Assembly: GCA_049324435.1 (NCBI GenBank)
Contig: JBMOOQ010000023.1
Location: 9,254-73,253, forward strand
Direction of reading: 5' to 3'
From: Pseudorhodoplanes sp049324435
GTDB lineage: Bacteria; Pseudomonadota; Alphaproteobacteria; Rhizobiales; Xanthobacteraceae
DNA length: 64,000 nucleotides
The translations under genes and the position numbers were made by a program. Under the pieces are notes generated by a model. That model ran no database searches, was not told the DNA's origin, and worked only from the letters and a program-made list of their open reading frames with translations. How positions within the stretch are numbered: position 1 is the stretch's first letter; every line of letters begins with the position of its first letter. Of the stretch, positions 1 to 7,776 are shown in pieces.

Positions 1-424
1 CCTGCGTCACCGGGATGTAGAGCGGTCCTGGCGCGAGATCGCGAGCGAGGAAGCCAGAGAAGACAAACTCGTCATAGTGTTCGTCCGGCAGCTTGCCGCC
101 GCTCCACACGATTTCCTTCACGCCTTCGGTGAGCTGCTGGCCGTGATAATAGGGATAGGTCTTGTCGTACTTGCCCTTCACCGTTTCGAGCTGCCAGCCG
201 GCCTTCGGCATCGGCTTCACCGCAATGACGCCTTCGGGAATCTGCGCGCGCACTTTCAGCGTTGCCGAGCCGTCGCAGCCATGCGGAACGCGGAGCGTGG
301 CCTTGTAGGGCGCTCCGGCTTTGGCTTCCCGGACTTCGAGTGTGACGTGAGCAAACGCCGACACCGCTGCAAGCGTGACGGCGCCGAACGTAATGGACGA
401 TGCAAGGCAGGCCCTGCGGGACAT
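1..424 (-). CDS. YcnI-type DUF1775 copper-binding protein, C-terminus beyond window
   Basis: Periplasmic protein of the YcnI/DUF1775 family; 141 residues are visible and the gene runs off the left edge. A signal peptide (about residues 1-25, hydrophobic core then AFA) is followed directly by His26, so the mature protein would begin with histidine. In characterised YcnI proteins that N-terminal His forms a mono-histidine brace for Cu(II). The mature part begins HVTLEVREAKAG, is beta-rich and includes a GCDGSATL segment. It is the last visible gene of a minus-strand group with two DUF2946 proteins, a His-rich periplasmic protein and a TonB receptor, which supports copper handling. Family assignment is good; metal specificity is inferred. 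Confidence 0.85.
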   Translation of the reverse strand, partial: MSRRACLASSITFGAVTLAAVSAFAHVTLEVREAKAGAPYKATLRVPHGCDGSATLKVRAQIPEGVIAVKPMPKAGWQLETVKGKYDKTYPYYHGQQLTEGVKEIVWSGGKLPDEHYDEFVFSGFLARDLAPGPLYIPVTQ

Positions 425-481
425 GGTTTTTCTCCAATGACAGTGTGTGAGGACAAAGGCCGCGCAAGCGCGGGCATGCGG

Positions 482-856
482 TCACACGGTCAGCGGAGGC
501 GCGCGCGCGGGTCCGTCGCGGACTTCAATCGCGCTGATCAGGTCATCCGGCGCCGCCCTGACGAGCGGGAGCGGGTTTGCCACCGGCAACGCCGCAACGT
601 CCAAGATCGCGGGCAGAACGGCGAACCCGCCTGCACAGGCGGCGCACAGCACGCACGGCATCTTGCCGGTCGCAGGCGCAACCGGGCCGTCCGCATCCTG
701 TACGGCAACGCTGCCGGAGCAATAGACGGTCACCGTGCCGTCGGCCTGCACCAGCATCGGCGCAAGCGTCGTGAACACGGCCTGCAACGCGATCGCATAG
801 GCCGCAATCAGTGCGGCCACGGCGCGCAATTTTTCGCTCGGCAGGGAACCCGTCAT
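482..856 (-). CDS. DUF2946 family protein, copy 1
   Basis: Small protein of 124 residues, probably exported or membrane-anchored: a hydrophobic stretch at about residues 12-36, then Cys46 and a Cys-rich centre (CVLCAAC, Cys68/71/74) suited to metal binding. The start is the internal ATG preceded by GGAGCATC; a longer in-frame start at 892 is less likely. It is a paralogue of the gene at 3630-4022: both share IAAYAIALQ near the N-terminus, a CVLC motif and the C-terminal end RAPPLTV. The two copies flank the TonB receptor and its partner gene. No function is established for DUF2946; a role in copper or metal uptake is inferred from the neighbours. Confidence 0.8.
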   Translation of the reverse strand: MTGSLPSEKLRAVAALIAAYAIALQAVFTTLAPMLVQADGTVTVYCSGSVAVQDADGPVAPATGKMPCVLCAACAGGFAVLPAILDVAALPVANPLPLVRAAPDDLISAIEVRDGPARAPPLTV

Positions 857-900
857 GATGCTCCGATAGCAAATCCGGGCGCGGCATACCACAGCAGCCG

Positions 901-1386
901 TTACGGTTTGTGTCCGTGCGGATGATGGCCGGCCGGCTGGGCAGGGCCGTGTTGGCTGTCCCCGCTGACCATCACCATCCCCTCGAATTTCGAGAACAGC
1001 GAAAGGCGATCCGGCGCCAGCTTCGCCTCCTCAGCGGCGAGGTTCGTGGCCAGGGAATTCGCTGCCGCCGCTGGCAGACCGACCTTGATCAGGACGTCAG
1101 CCTTCTTCAGGTCGTCGCCGGCGCAGAGAACAATCTCCCATGCATGCCCCTTCTTTCGCATCAAGGCGCGGCCACCCATGTCGCCCTGCGACCATCCCGC
1201 GATCGCGTATTCGCCCGATACCGCAACCGGATCGACGACAAGCCGGGCCTCCGGCTTGTCGAAGGTGGACATCAGCACGTGTCGGATCGCGTCGTGATCG
1301 GGCGCTGCTTCTGTCGCGGCCACCGTCCCGACAACCGGGATCGCGACGGCAAGACAGAGAAGCACAAATGTCCTTATCGCGATCAT
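901..1386 (-). CDS. copper uptake system-associated periplasmic protein
   Basis: 161-residue protein with a signal peptide (hydrophobic residues 7-25, ending ATEA) and a histidine-rich tail (HHPHGHKP) that looks metal-binding. The central part (DHDAIRHVLMSTFDKPEARL, then AGWSQGDMGGRAL) matches my memory of proteins annotated as copper uptake system-associated, found next to TonB receptors in rhizobia. It starts 4 bases after the TonB receptor stop codon, so the two are almost certainly co-transcribed. It probably acts in the periplasm, receiving or sensing the ligand brought in by the receptor. That role is inferred; the reading frame and operon position are clear. Confidence 0.8.
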   Translation of the reverse strand: MIAIRTFVLLCLAVAIPVVGTVAATEAAPDHDAIRHVLMSTFDKPEARLVVDPVAVSGEYAIAGWSQGDMGGRALMRKKGHAWEIVLCAGDDLKKADVLIKVGLPAAAANSLATNLAAEEAKLAPDRLSLFSKFEGMVMVSGDSQHGPAQPAGHHPHGHKP

Positions 1387-1390
1387 GATA

Positions 1391-3577
1391 TCACCACTTC
1401 ATCTTCATGCCGGCAAAGAACGACCGGCCGGTCCCCGGCTCGAACAGCGCCAGTTGAGGCGTTGCAACGTCGATGATGCTTGCGCTTGCGATGTAGGCCT
1501 TGTTCGCGAGATTGCGGCCCTCGACATAGAACGAGAAGTTCTGGTCGCGGTCGTATCCGAGCCGAAGTCCCCACAATACATAGGGGTCGGTCGCCAGTGT
1601 ATTCGCACTGTCGACAAAATATCCCTGCGGAACCCATTCGATATTCGGCCCGAAGAAGACACCGGACGGATGCTTGTATAGCAGTTCCGCTCGCATGACC
1701 TGCGGGGGAATTCCCGGCAGGTCGTTGTTGCCGAAAACCGGATCGCCGTCGAAAAAGAAGTCGTTGTAGGTATAGGCCATCTGCAGCCACAACCTGTCCG
1801 GATTGTCGCCCTGCACAAAGATCGATTTCCAGACATTCGCACCGAGACCGAATTCAAACCCCTGATGGATGGTCCGGTTGGCATTCGTGACGTTGCAATT
1901 GCCGAACACGCTGTAAAGGCATTGCAGCTCGTTGCTGATCTCCGACCGGTAGAGAGCGATGTCCCATGAATAGTCCGGCCGCTTGCCGCGCGTTCCGATC
2001 TCGTAGGTCGTTGCACGCTGCGCCTTGATGTCGGTGAACGGGATATTGGGAAGATTCGGAGCGACGAACGGGATCGGCGCGACGCTCTCGCCGAAGCTCG
2101 GCACCTCCGCACTGCGCGACACCGTCACATAGACCTGCGCCGCCGGATCGACGTCCCAGAGGAATCCGAATTTCGGGCTCCAGATTTCGAAATTGGTTTT
2201 GCCCGACTGATCGCCATTCGAGAGGAAGCGGTCGATCCGCTCGCGCGACGCGCGCAGAAACTGCGTGCCGGCGACTGCTGCAACAGAGGGCAGGAAGTAG
2301 AACGAATTCTCGGCATAGGCCGATGTGTTCCAGGCCTTGTCGAGAGACGAGGAAAGCAGCGCGCCCTTGGTTGCGAGCGGACCGTTGGCGAATTGCTGAT
2401 TGTCGATCTGGCCGTTGTGGATGTTGACCCCGGCGACGAACCGGTTGCGATAGCCTTGAATCACGCGATCATCCACGACGCGGCCAAAGCCGCCGTAATC
2501 GTCGTAGCTGTAGTCCAGCCACTGGAAGATCGGATGCATCAGGTGGCGGTTGGCGTTGAAGGCACCGAACTCGACAACGGTGTTTTCGCCGAGCCTGATG
2601 GCGGTCTTGTTGGCAAAGCGACTGGTATTGATATTGCGCTGCCAGTCGTTCGTGACGTTGATCCGCTGCGCGCTGCGCGGCTCGTTCAGCGCAGCATATT
2701 TGGTCACAGCGCCGGGAATGCGCTGTTCGACACTGTTGCCGTTGAAATAAAACCGCGTCTCGATGTTCGGCGTGATCTTGTAACCAAAATTGGCCGAGCC
2801 GCGCATCAGGTTGCCATTGCTATGGTCGCGGAAGCCATCCTGCGCCTGATAGGACCCGGTGACGAAATAGTCGAACGGCCCCACTGCTGCGCCGGAGCTT
2901 GCCTGGATGCGGCGATAGCCGAAGCTGCCGATATCGGAGCTCATCGCGAACGGACTGGCATCGCGGCCGCTGGGCGTCACGAAGTTTATGGCACCGCCAA
3001 GCGAGTTCGCGCCGAACTGCAGCGCGCTCGCGCCGCGCCAGACCTCGGTATAGCGATAGGCCGTCGGATCGATCTCCTGAAAATCGAAATAGCCGTCGGC
3101 CGTGTTGATCGGAATGACGCCGTCCATGTAGAGCTGCAATGAGCGGCCGTGGAAGTTGCGTGACAGCCCCGATCCGCGGATCGACAACCGGGTATCCTCG
3201 CCCCATTTCGGCTGTGCCCAAACGCCCGGAACGTAGTCGAGAATGTCCTTGATCGTGGTGACGTTGCGATCCCGCAGCTGATCCGAGGGCACGATCGCGA
3301 CTGCGCCGAGCGACTGGTTCAGCTCGCGGCGCGCCTGCTCCACGGTCGGCACCGTGAGGCTTTGATTTGCAGATGCGGCCGCGGACTCGCCCTGTCCGGT
3401 GGCGGGAGCGCTTTGTTGCGCGGACCCGGGCGAAGCGGCTTGCCGGCGCGCATTTTGCGACGGCGGCGCCGCTTCGACGGTGATGGGTGGAAGTGTTGAG
3501 GTTTGCGCGGCCGCGATCTGCGGCAGGATCGCCGCGGCGGCCGACAGCGCGCAGCTCGCGCGCCAGAAGCGTGACAT
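1391..3577 (-). CDS. TonB-dependent outer-membrane receptor, probably for copper or a metallophore
   Basis: 728-residue outer-membrane receptor. It has a signal peptide (about 1-24), a TonB-box-like ITVEA just after cleavage, a low-complexity Ala/Gln/Ser linker (about 38-75), and a plug domain with IKDILDYVPGVW, LSIRGSGLSRNFHGR and GANSLGGAINFVTPSGRDA. A 22-strand-type barrel follows, ending in the aromatic residue expected for Bam recognition (KMKW). The plug resembles the FecA group. GGAG precedes the ATG. Its gene partners (YcnI, His-tailed protein, two DUF2946) suggest copper or a copper chelate as ligand rather than iron; this is inference from context. Operon order is DUF2946, receptor, His-tailed protein, DUF2946, YcnI. 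Confidence 0.9.
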   Translation of the reverse strand: MSRFWRASCALSAAAAILPQIAAAQTSTLPPITVEAAPPSQNARRQAASPGSAQQSAPATGQGESAAASANQSLTVPTVEQARRELNQSLGAVAIVPSDQLRDRNVTTIKDILDYVPGVWAQPKWGEDTRLSIRGSGLSRNFHGRSLQLYMDGVIPINTADGYFDFQEIDPTAYRYTEVWRGASALQFGANSLGGAINFVTPSGRDASPFAMSSDIGSFGYRRIQASSGAAVGPFDYFVTGSYQAQDGFRDHSNGNLMRGSANFGYKITPNIETRFYFNGNSVEQRIPGAVTKYAALNEPRSAQRINVTNDWQRNINTSRFANKTAIRLGENTVVEFGAFNANRHLMHPIFQWLDYSYDDYGGFGRVVDDRVIQGYRNRFVAGVNIHNGQIDNQQFANGPLATKGALLSSSLDKAWNTSAYAENSFYFLPSVAAVAGTQFLRASRERIDRFLSNGDQSGKTNFEIWSPKFGFLWDVDPAAQVYVTVSRSAEVPSFGESVAPIPFVAPNLPNIPFTDIKAQRATTYEIGTRGKRPDYSWDIALYRSEISNELQCLYSVFGNCNVTNANRTIHQGFEFGLGANVWKSIFVQGDNPDRLWLQMAYTYNDFFFDGDPVFGNNDLPGIPPQVMRAELLYKHPSGVFFGPNIEWVPQGYFVDSANTLATDPYVLWGLRLGYDRDQNFSFYVEGRNLANKAYIASASIIDVATPQLALFEPGTGRSFFAGMKMKW

Positions 3578-3629
3578 GAGATAACTCCGATGACGTGGCT
3601 GATGGATGCGGCCCGATGGCCGCGTTCGA

Positions 3630-4022
3630 TCAGACCGTCAGCGGAGGCGCGCGCGGTTTACCGGCAACGACCGGACGCAGCGCAGGATTGCGGTCCGGCG
3701 CAATACCGAACGAGATCGCAGCAGCGGTGAGGGCTGGCGCCAGGTGAGCATCCGGCTCCGGCAGAATAGCAGCGGCGGCAAGCGCCGGGCCGCACAGCAC
3801 ACAGTGGAATTTGCCGGACGCAGGCGCCGAGCCCGGATCGCCGTCATTTGGCGCGGCATTGCCGCTGCCAAAGCAAAGGATGGACCATCCGGCGACGCCT
3901 GAGGCCTGTGCATGGGCGGGAAGCGGCGCAAAGGCCGCAAACAGGGTCTGCAGCGCAATCGCATAGGCCGCGATCAGCCCGATCGCCGCCCGAAACCGCA
4001 CACTGTCCCGCAGACCCGTCAT
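3630..4022 (-). CDS. DUF2946 family protein, copy 2
   Basis: 130-residue paralogue of the protein at 482-856. It keeps the IAAYAIALQ hydrophobic N-terminal segment (about 17-25), has Cys50 and an HCVLC motif (His73, Cys74, Cys77) and the same C-terminal end RAPPLTV, while the middle has diverged. It is the first gene of the minus-strand metal cluster, 52 bases before the TonB receptor start, and is divergent from obgE. A G-rich stretch lies just before the ATG. Whether it is a lipidless exported protein or a single-pass membrane protein cannot be decided by eye. Function unknown; metal binding inferred from Cys/His content and context. Confidence 0.75.
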   Translation of the reverse strand: MTGLRDSVRFRAAIGLIAAYAIALQTLFAAFAPLPAHAQASGVAGWSILCFGSGNAAPNDGDPGSAPASGKFHCVLCGPALAAAAILPEPDAHLAPALTAAAISFGIAPDRNPALRPVVAGKPRAPPLTV

Positions 4023-4087
4023 TCCAGCCCCAACCCGGCGAACCCATATCAGCGATAAATTCCCGGGTGAAGTCCCGCATCATCACC

Positions 4088-4093
4088 TATATT
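4088..4093 (+). promoter_or_regulatory. possible -10 box giving a nearly leaderless obgE mRNA
   Basis: TATATT lies 7 bases before the obgE ATG, which has no Shine-Dalgarno sequence. If used, transcription would begin at or next to the start codon. No convincing -35 hexamer is visible 17 bases upstream, so this is weak. Confidence 0.25.
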
Positions 4094-4100
4094 GCCGCCC

Positions 4101-5138
4101 ATGAAGTTCCTCGACGAAGCCAAGATCTACATCCAGTCCGGCGCGGGCGGAAACGGCTGCGTATCGTTCCGGCGCGAGAAATTCATAGAGTTCGGCGGCC
4201 CCAATGGCGGCGACGGCGGACGCGGCGGCGACGTGATTGCGCGCGCGGTGGAGGGGCTGAATACCCTGATCGATTACCGCTATCTGCAGCACCATAAGGC
4301 CGAGCGCGGCGGCAACGGCATGGGCAAGGACCGTCACGGCGCCAACGGCAAGGACCTGATCCTCAAGGTCCCGGTCGGCACCCAGATCTATGACGAGGAT
4401 GGCGAGACGCTGCTGGCCGATCTCGACAAAGTCGGCGATGAGGTCGTGCTGGCGCGCGGCGGCAATGGCGGCTTCGGCAACGCGCATTTCAAGTCCTCGA
4501 CCAACCGCGCCCCGCGTCACGCCAATCCGGGCCAGCCTGCGGTCGAGATGACGATCCGGCTGCGGCTCAAACTGATCGCCGATGCCGGACTGGTCGGCCT
4601 GCCGAATGCCGGTAAATCGACCTTCCTCGCCAGTGTCAGCGCGGCCAAGCCGAAAATCGCGGACTATCCCTTCACCACGCTGCACCCGCAGCTCGGCGTC
4701 GTCGCGGTCGATAGCCGCGAATTCGTCCTGGCGGACCTGCCCGGCCTGATCGAAGGAGCCCACGAGGGGATCGGCCTGGGGGATCGCTTCCTCGGCCATA
4801 TCGAGCGCTGCCGCGTCGTGCTCCACCTTGTCGATGGCACCAGCGAGGATGTCGGTGCCGACTATCGCGTGGTGCGCCACGAACTCGAAGCCTATGGCGG
4901 GGGCCTCGCCGAAAAGCCGGAGATCGTCGCGCTGTCGAAATGCGACGCCATGACCGAAGACGAGATCAAAGCGCAGATCAAGGCACTGAAGAAGGCTGCG
5001 AAGAAGACGCCGCTGGTGCTGTCGTCGCAATCCGGGCAGGGCGTGAAGGACGTTCTGCGCGCGCTGCTCGACGTCATCGACCGGGCCCGCGCGGAGGCGG
5101 AGCCGAAGCCGGAGAAAGTGGAAGCCTGGCAACCGTGA
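4101..5138 (+). CDS. obgE: Obg family GTPase ObgE/CgtA
   Basis: Essential ribosome-assembly and stress GTPase, 345 residues, standard for Rhizobiales. The N-terminal glycine-rich Obg fold (about 1-160: SGAGGNGCVSFRREKF, GPNGGDGGRGGDV) precedes the G domain with G1 GLPNAGKST at about 168, the switch DYPFTT, G3 DLPGLIEGA at about 212 and a G4 variant LSKCD. The ATG at 4101 gives the conserved MKFLDEAKIYI start; a TTG three codons earlier is also open. It heads the obgE-proB block and is divergent from the metal cluster. In many relatives rplU-rpmA lies upstream; here the metal cluster does, a local break in synteny. Confidence 0.97.
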   Translation: MKFLDEAKIYIQSGAGGNGCVSFRREKFIEFGGPNGGDGGRGGDVIARAVEGLNTLIDYRYLQHHKAERGGNGMGKDRHGANGKDLILKVPVGTQIYDEDGETLLADLDKVGDEVVLARGGNGGFGNAHFKSSTNRAPRHANPGQPAVEMTIRLRLKLIADAGLVGLPNAGKSTFLASVSAAKPKIADYPFTTLHPQLGVVAVDSREFVLADLPGLIEGAHEGIGLGDRFLGHIERCRVVLHLVDGTSEDVGADYRVVRHELEAYGGGLAEKPEIVALSKCDAMTEDEIKAQIKALKKAAKKTPLVLSSQSGQGVKDVLRALLDVIDRARAEAEPKPEKVEAWQP

Positions 5139-5177
5139 TTGCAGGATAACCGATCCTGTGAGACAGAACGGCGAAGT

Positions 5178-5294
5178 CTCGTGTCCCGGGCGCAGCGCAG
5201 AGCGAAGCCTTGCGCTGCAGAACCGGGACCCCGGCCAAGAATGGGTCCCGGCCTAGCGGCGCATCGCTGACGCGCTGCACCGCAGGGACACGAG
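5178..5294. repeat. palindromic intergenic repeat, family A, copy 1
   Basis: 117-base element bounded by a perfect 10-base inverted repeat, CTCGTGTCCC at 5178-5187 and GGGACACGAG at 5285-5294, with internal GGGACC/GGTCCC and GCGCTGC pairs. A related copy lies at 9077-9205. It fills the obgE-proB spacer and ends 16 bases before the proB ATG. Confidence 0.8.
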
Positions 5295-5310
5295 ATTTGA
5301 GCAAGCTTCA

Positions 5311-6447
5311 ATGTCTTCGAAAATGCGCACCCCTGCCCTCACCGATTTCCGCCGCATCGTCGTCAAGGTTGGCTCTTCGCTGCTTGTCGATTCCGCCGCC
5401 GGGCGGCTGCGCGAGGAATGGCTGCGCGCGCTGTGCGAGGACATCGCCTGGCTGCATGGCGGCAAACGCGACCTCCTCGTGGTCTCGTCGGGCGCCATCG
5501 CGCTCGGCCGCTCGGTGCTGAAGCTGCCGCGCGGTGCACTTGCACTTGAGGATTCGCAGGCCGCGGCGGCCGTCGGTCAGATCGCGCTCGCGCGCGTGTG
5601 GGCGGAGACGCTCGACACCCATGGCATCACCGCCGGACAGATTCTCGTCACCCTCGGCGATACCGAGGAACGCCGCCGCTATCTCAATGCGCGCTCCACC
5701 ATCGACCGCCTGCTGGAATGGAAGAGCGTGCCGGTGATCAACGAGAACGACACCGTCGCCACCACCGAAATCCGCTACGGAGACAACGACCGCCTTGCAG
5801 CGCGCGTCGCCACCATGGTGAGCGCGGATCTCCTGGTGCTGCTGTCCGACATCGACGGACTCTATGACGCTCCGCCGAATGCAGGCGTCACTGCCAATCT
5901 GGTCCCGCTGGTCGATCGCATCACCCCGCAGATCGAAGCGATGGCGGGCGCATCCGGCTCCGAATTGTCGCGCGGCGGCATGGTTACGAAAATCGAGGCG
6001 GGCAAGATCGCGACCAATGCCGGCACGCATATGGTGATCGCGTCCGGCAAAACGCTGCACCCGTTGCGCGCAATTGCGAATGGCGCGCGCTGCACATGGT
6101 TTCTTACGCCGGCCAATCCGGTCACCGCGCGCAAGAAATGGATTGCGGGCGCGCTCGAACCGAAGGGCACGCTGTATATCGATGCCGGCGCGGTTGCCGC
6201 CTTGCGCCGTGGTGCGAGCCTGTTGCCGGCAGGCGTGAAGCGCTTCGATGGCAGCTTCCAGCGCGGCGATGCAGTCACCATTCGCGATCTTGATGGCGCC
6301 GAAATCGGCCGCGGCCTTATTGCCTATGATGCCGACGATGCCGCAAAAATTGTGGGGCGCTCGTCGGCGGATATTCTTTCCATCCTTGGTTTCTCCGGCC
6401 GTACCGAGATGATCCACCGCGACGATCTTGTGCTGTCGGGCCACTAA
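5311..6447 (+). CDS. proB: glutamate 5-kinase
   Basis: First step of proline synthesis: phosphorylates glutamate to glutamyl 5-phosphate. 378 residues with an amino acid kinase domain (about 10-265, starting VVKVGSSLLV, with SSGAIALGR, NENDTVATTEIRYGDNDRLAARVA and GGMVTKIEAGKIA) and a C-terminal PUA domain (about 285-370). The pathway partner proA is not adjacent: it starts at 7777, after a noncoding stretch and a reverse-strand dipeptidase. Palindromic repeat A lies immediately upstream, leaving little room for a normal leader; no strong Shine-Dalgarno is seen. Feedback regulation by proline is known for the family. Confidence 0.97.
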   Translation: MSSKMRTPALTDFRRIVVKVGSSLLVDSAAGRLREEWLRALCEDIAWLHGGKRDLLVVSSGAIALGRSVLKLPRGALALEDSQAAAAVGQIALARVWAETLDTHGITAGQILVTLGDTEERRRYLNARSTIDRLLEWKSVPVINENDTVATTEIRYGDNDRLAARVATMVSADLLVLLSDIDGLYDAPPNAGVTANLVPLVDRITPQIEAMAGASGSELSRGGMVTKIEAGKIATNAGTHMVIASGKTLHPLRAIANGARCTWFLTPANPVTARKKWIAGALEPKGTLYIDAGAVAALRRGASLLPAGVKRFDGSFQRGDAVTIRDLDGAEIGRGLIAYDADDAAKIVGRSSADILSILGFSGRTEMIHRDDLVLSGH

Positions 6448-6834
6448 TTTTAGCGCACCGTCTTCAAATATGGCCTGATTGCGGCGGAGATTGACGTCAA
6501 CTGTATCCCGCTCTTCGTTTGCTACGGTCATACCAAACAATGTTGCAGAACTGCCGCAAGTGTTGCGCAGGCACTTGTTGATTAAATGTGGCGGGATTCG
6601 ATGATACCGCGCATCTGCCAGGGGTCGTTTGTAATCTTTCCGGCGGTGAGTGGCGTATGGGGTCGCTGGAAATGCCGGCTGTCCTCCGGTCGGAATGTAT
6701 CAGTTGCGTATGCGTTTCGACGGACGGTTCGCCGATCCGTTGCTTGGGCAGGTACTCCCCCTAACCGTACCTGCTCGCGGTTCGTCGAAGGCTGGGGGCG
6801 ATTCTTCGTCCGGTACGCCGCCACTACGTCGGAT
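6448..6834 (+). ncRNA. candidate structured noncoding transcript between proB and the dipeptidase gene
   Basis: No convincing coding sequence occurs here; the ORF opening at 6586 lacks a Shine-Dalgarno and reads as basic, Cys/Arg-rich shadow protein running through the terminator. The stretch ends in a strong plus-strand intrinsic terminator (6835-6878). It can form an 8-base stem GCAGGTAC/GTACCTGC with a C-rich loop TCCCCCTAACC, enclosed by TTCGACG/CGTCGAA, and it carries three CCUCC-like stretches (TCCTCC, TCCCCC, CCTCCC) of the anti-Shine-Dalgarno kind seen in rhizobial trans-acting sRNAs. A possible -35 TTGACG lies at 6491, without a clear -10. It could instead be a long proB 3' UTR. Exact 5' end unknown. 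Confidence 0.4.
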
Positions 6835-6878
6835 AACGAGACATTCCGGTGCCTCCCGGGATGTCTCGTTATTTTTTT
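6835..6878 (+). terminator. strong intrinsic terminator
   Basis: 15-base stem with one G-T pair (6835-6849 with 6856-6870), 6-base loop TGCCTC, then A and seven T. Read on the other strand, for the convergent dipeptidase gene, the tail is much weaker. Confidence 0.85.
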
Positions 6879-6910
6879 GAAAACAGGTCAGCGCACCGGC
6901 AAGCAGCGCG

Positions 6911-7666
6911 TCAGCGCACCGGAAAGTCGAAATAGCTGTTCGGAAAGGGCTCGTTGCGCAACGTGAAGTGCCACCATTCCTTGTCGTAAGGAATGAAGCC
7001 GCGCGCACGCATCGCATCGGCCAGAATCTTGCGGTTGGCACGCGCTTCTGCGCTGACCTTGCCGGTCTGTCCCGATTGCGGTGAAAGGAAATCGAATGGC
7101 GTGCCCATGTCGAGTTCCTGGTCGCCAGGCAGCTTCACCAGCGTCAGATCGACGGTCGATCCGCGCGAATGGCCGGAGCGTGACGCGATATAGCCCTCGC
7201 GAAACAGATTGCCCTTGGCGACATGCGGATAATACTCAGCCTTGGTGCTCGTATCGGGATCGCGCGCCCAGCGCACGAAATGCCGGACCGCACGCGCAGG
7301 GCGGTAACAGTCGAACACCTTGAGACCATAGCCGCGCGGTCTCAGATCGCGCTGCACGGCGGCGAGCGCGGTTGCAGCCTGATGGGTCAGCAGACAAACC
7401 GGCGCCTCATAACCGTCGACCTGCGTCCCGACGAAATTGTCGGCGCCGAAATAGCGCATGTCGACCACAAGACCTGGAATGACGGCCGCGGCATCGACGA
7501 AGGCAGGCGGGCGGGCTGCTTGTCTGTCTGGGGAACCGATCTGTGCCTCCACAGGCAGGGCCGAAAGCATGACGGCCGCGAGCGCCGCGCAGGCGCGAAT
7601 CGCCCGCAGCCTTTCGAGATGGTGCCGGAGCCGCGCAAATTCTTCAATTTTAACAATCACATCCAT
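6911..7666 (-). CDS. D-alanyl-D-alanine dipeptidase, M15D (VanX/DdpX) family
   Basis: Exported zinc peptidase of 251 residues expected to cleave D-Ala-D-Ala dipeptide from peptidoglycan turnover. It has an N-terminal basic region and a hydrophobic segment ending LPVEA, so it is probably periplasmic. Zinc and catalytic motifs are visible: SGHSRGSTVDLTL (the SxHxxGxxxD signature) and EWWHF near the C-terminus. AGGA is spaced 6 bases from the chosen ATG at 7666; an ATG at 7693 would add nine residues. It lies in reverse orientation between proB and proA, and is divergent from proA. Vancomycin resistance is not implied, since no VanH/VanA-type partners are present. Confidence 0.9.
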   Translation of the reverse strand: MDVIVKIEEFARLRHHLERLRAIRACAALAAVMLSALPVEAQIGSPDRQAARPPAFVDAAAVIPGLVVDMRYFGADNFVGTQVDGYEAPVCLLTHQAATALAAVQRDLRPRGYGLKVFDCYRPARAVRHFVRWARDPDTSTKAEYYPHVAKGNLFREGYIASRSGHSRGSTVDLTLVKLPGDQELDMGTPFDFLSPQSGQTGKVSAEARANRKILADAMRARGFIPYDKEWWHFTLRNEPFPNSYFDFPVR

Positions 7667-7776
7667 ATCAAATCCTGATCGCTCCGGCGCCATTTTCTGC
7701 GCCCCTGACGCTCGCTCCGGCCCAGCGTTACATGATAGAAACGCGCCCGGAATCCGACACCCCTGCGACAGACACC

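Noticed and set aside
4083..5132. 349-codon minus-strand frame opposite obgE
   Set aside because: Antisense shadow with Arg/Asp/Gln-rich composition and no family similarity.
6586..6966. 126-codon plus-strand frame in the proB downstream gap
   Set aside because: No Shine-Dalgarno, runs through a strong terminator and into the convergent dipeptidase gene, and has no protein-like pattern.
6911..7666. VanX-type gene as vancomycin resistance
   Set aside because: No VanH, VanA or VanRS genes are present; a single exported M15D peptidase fits peptidoglycan recycling.
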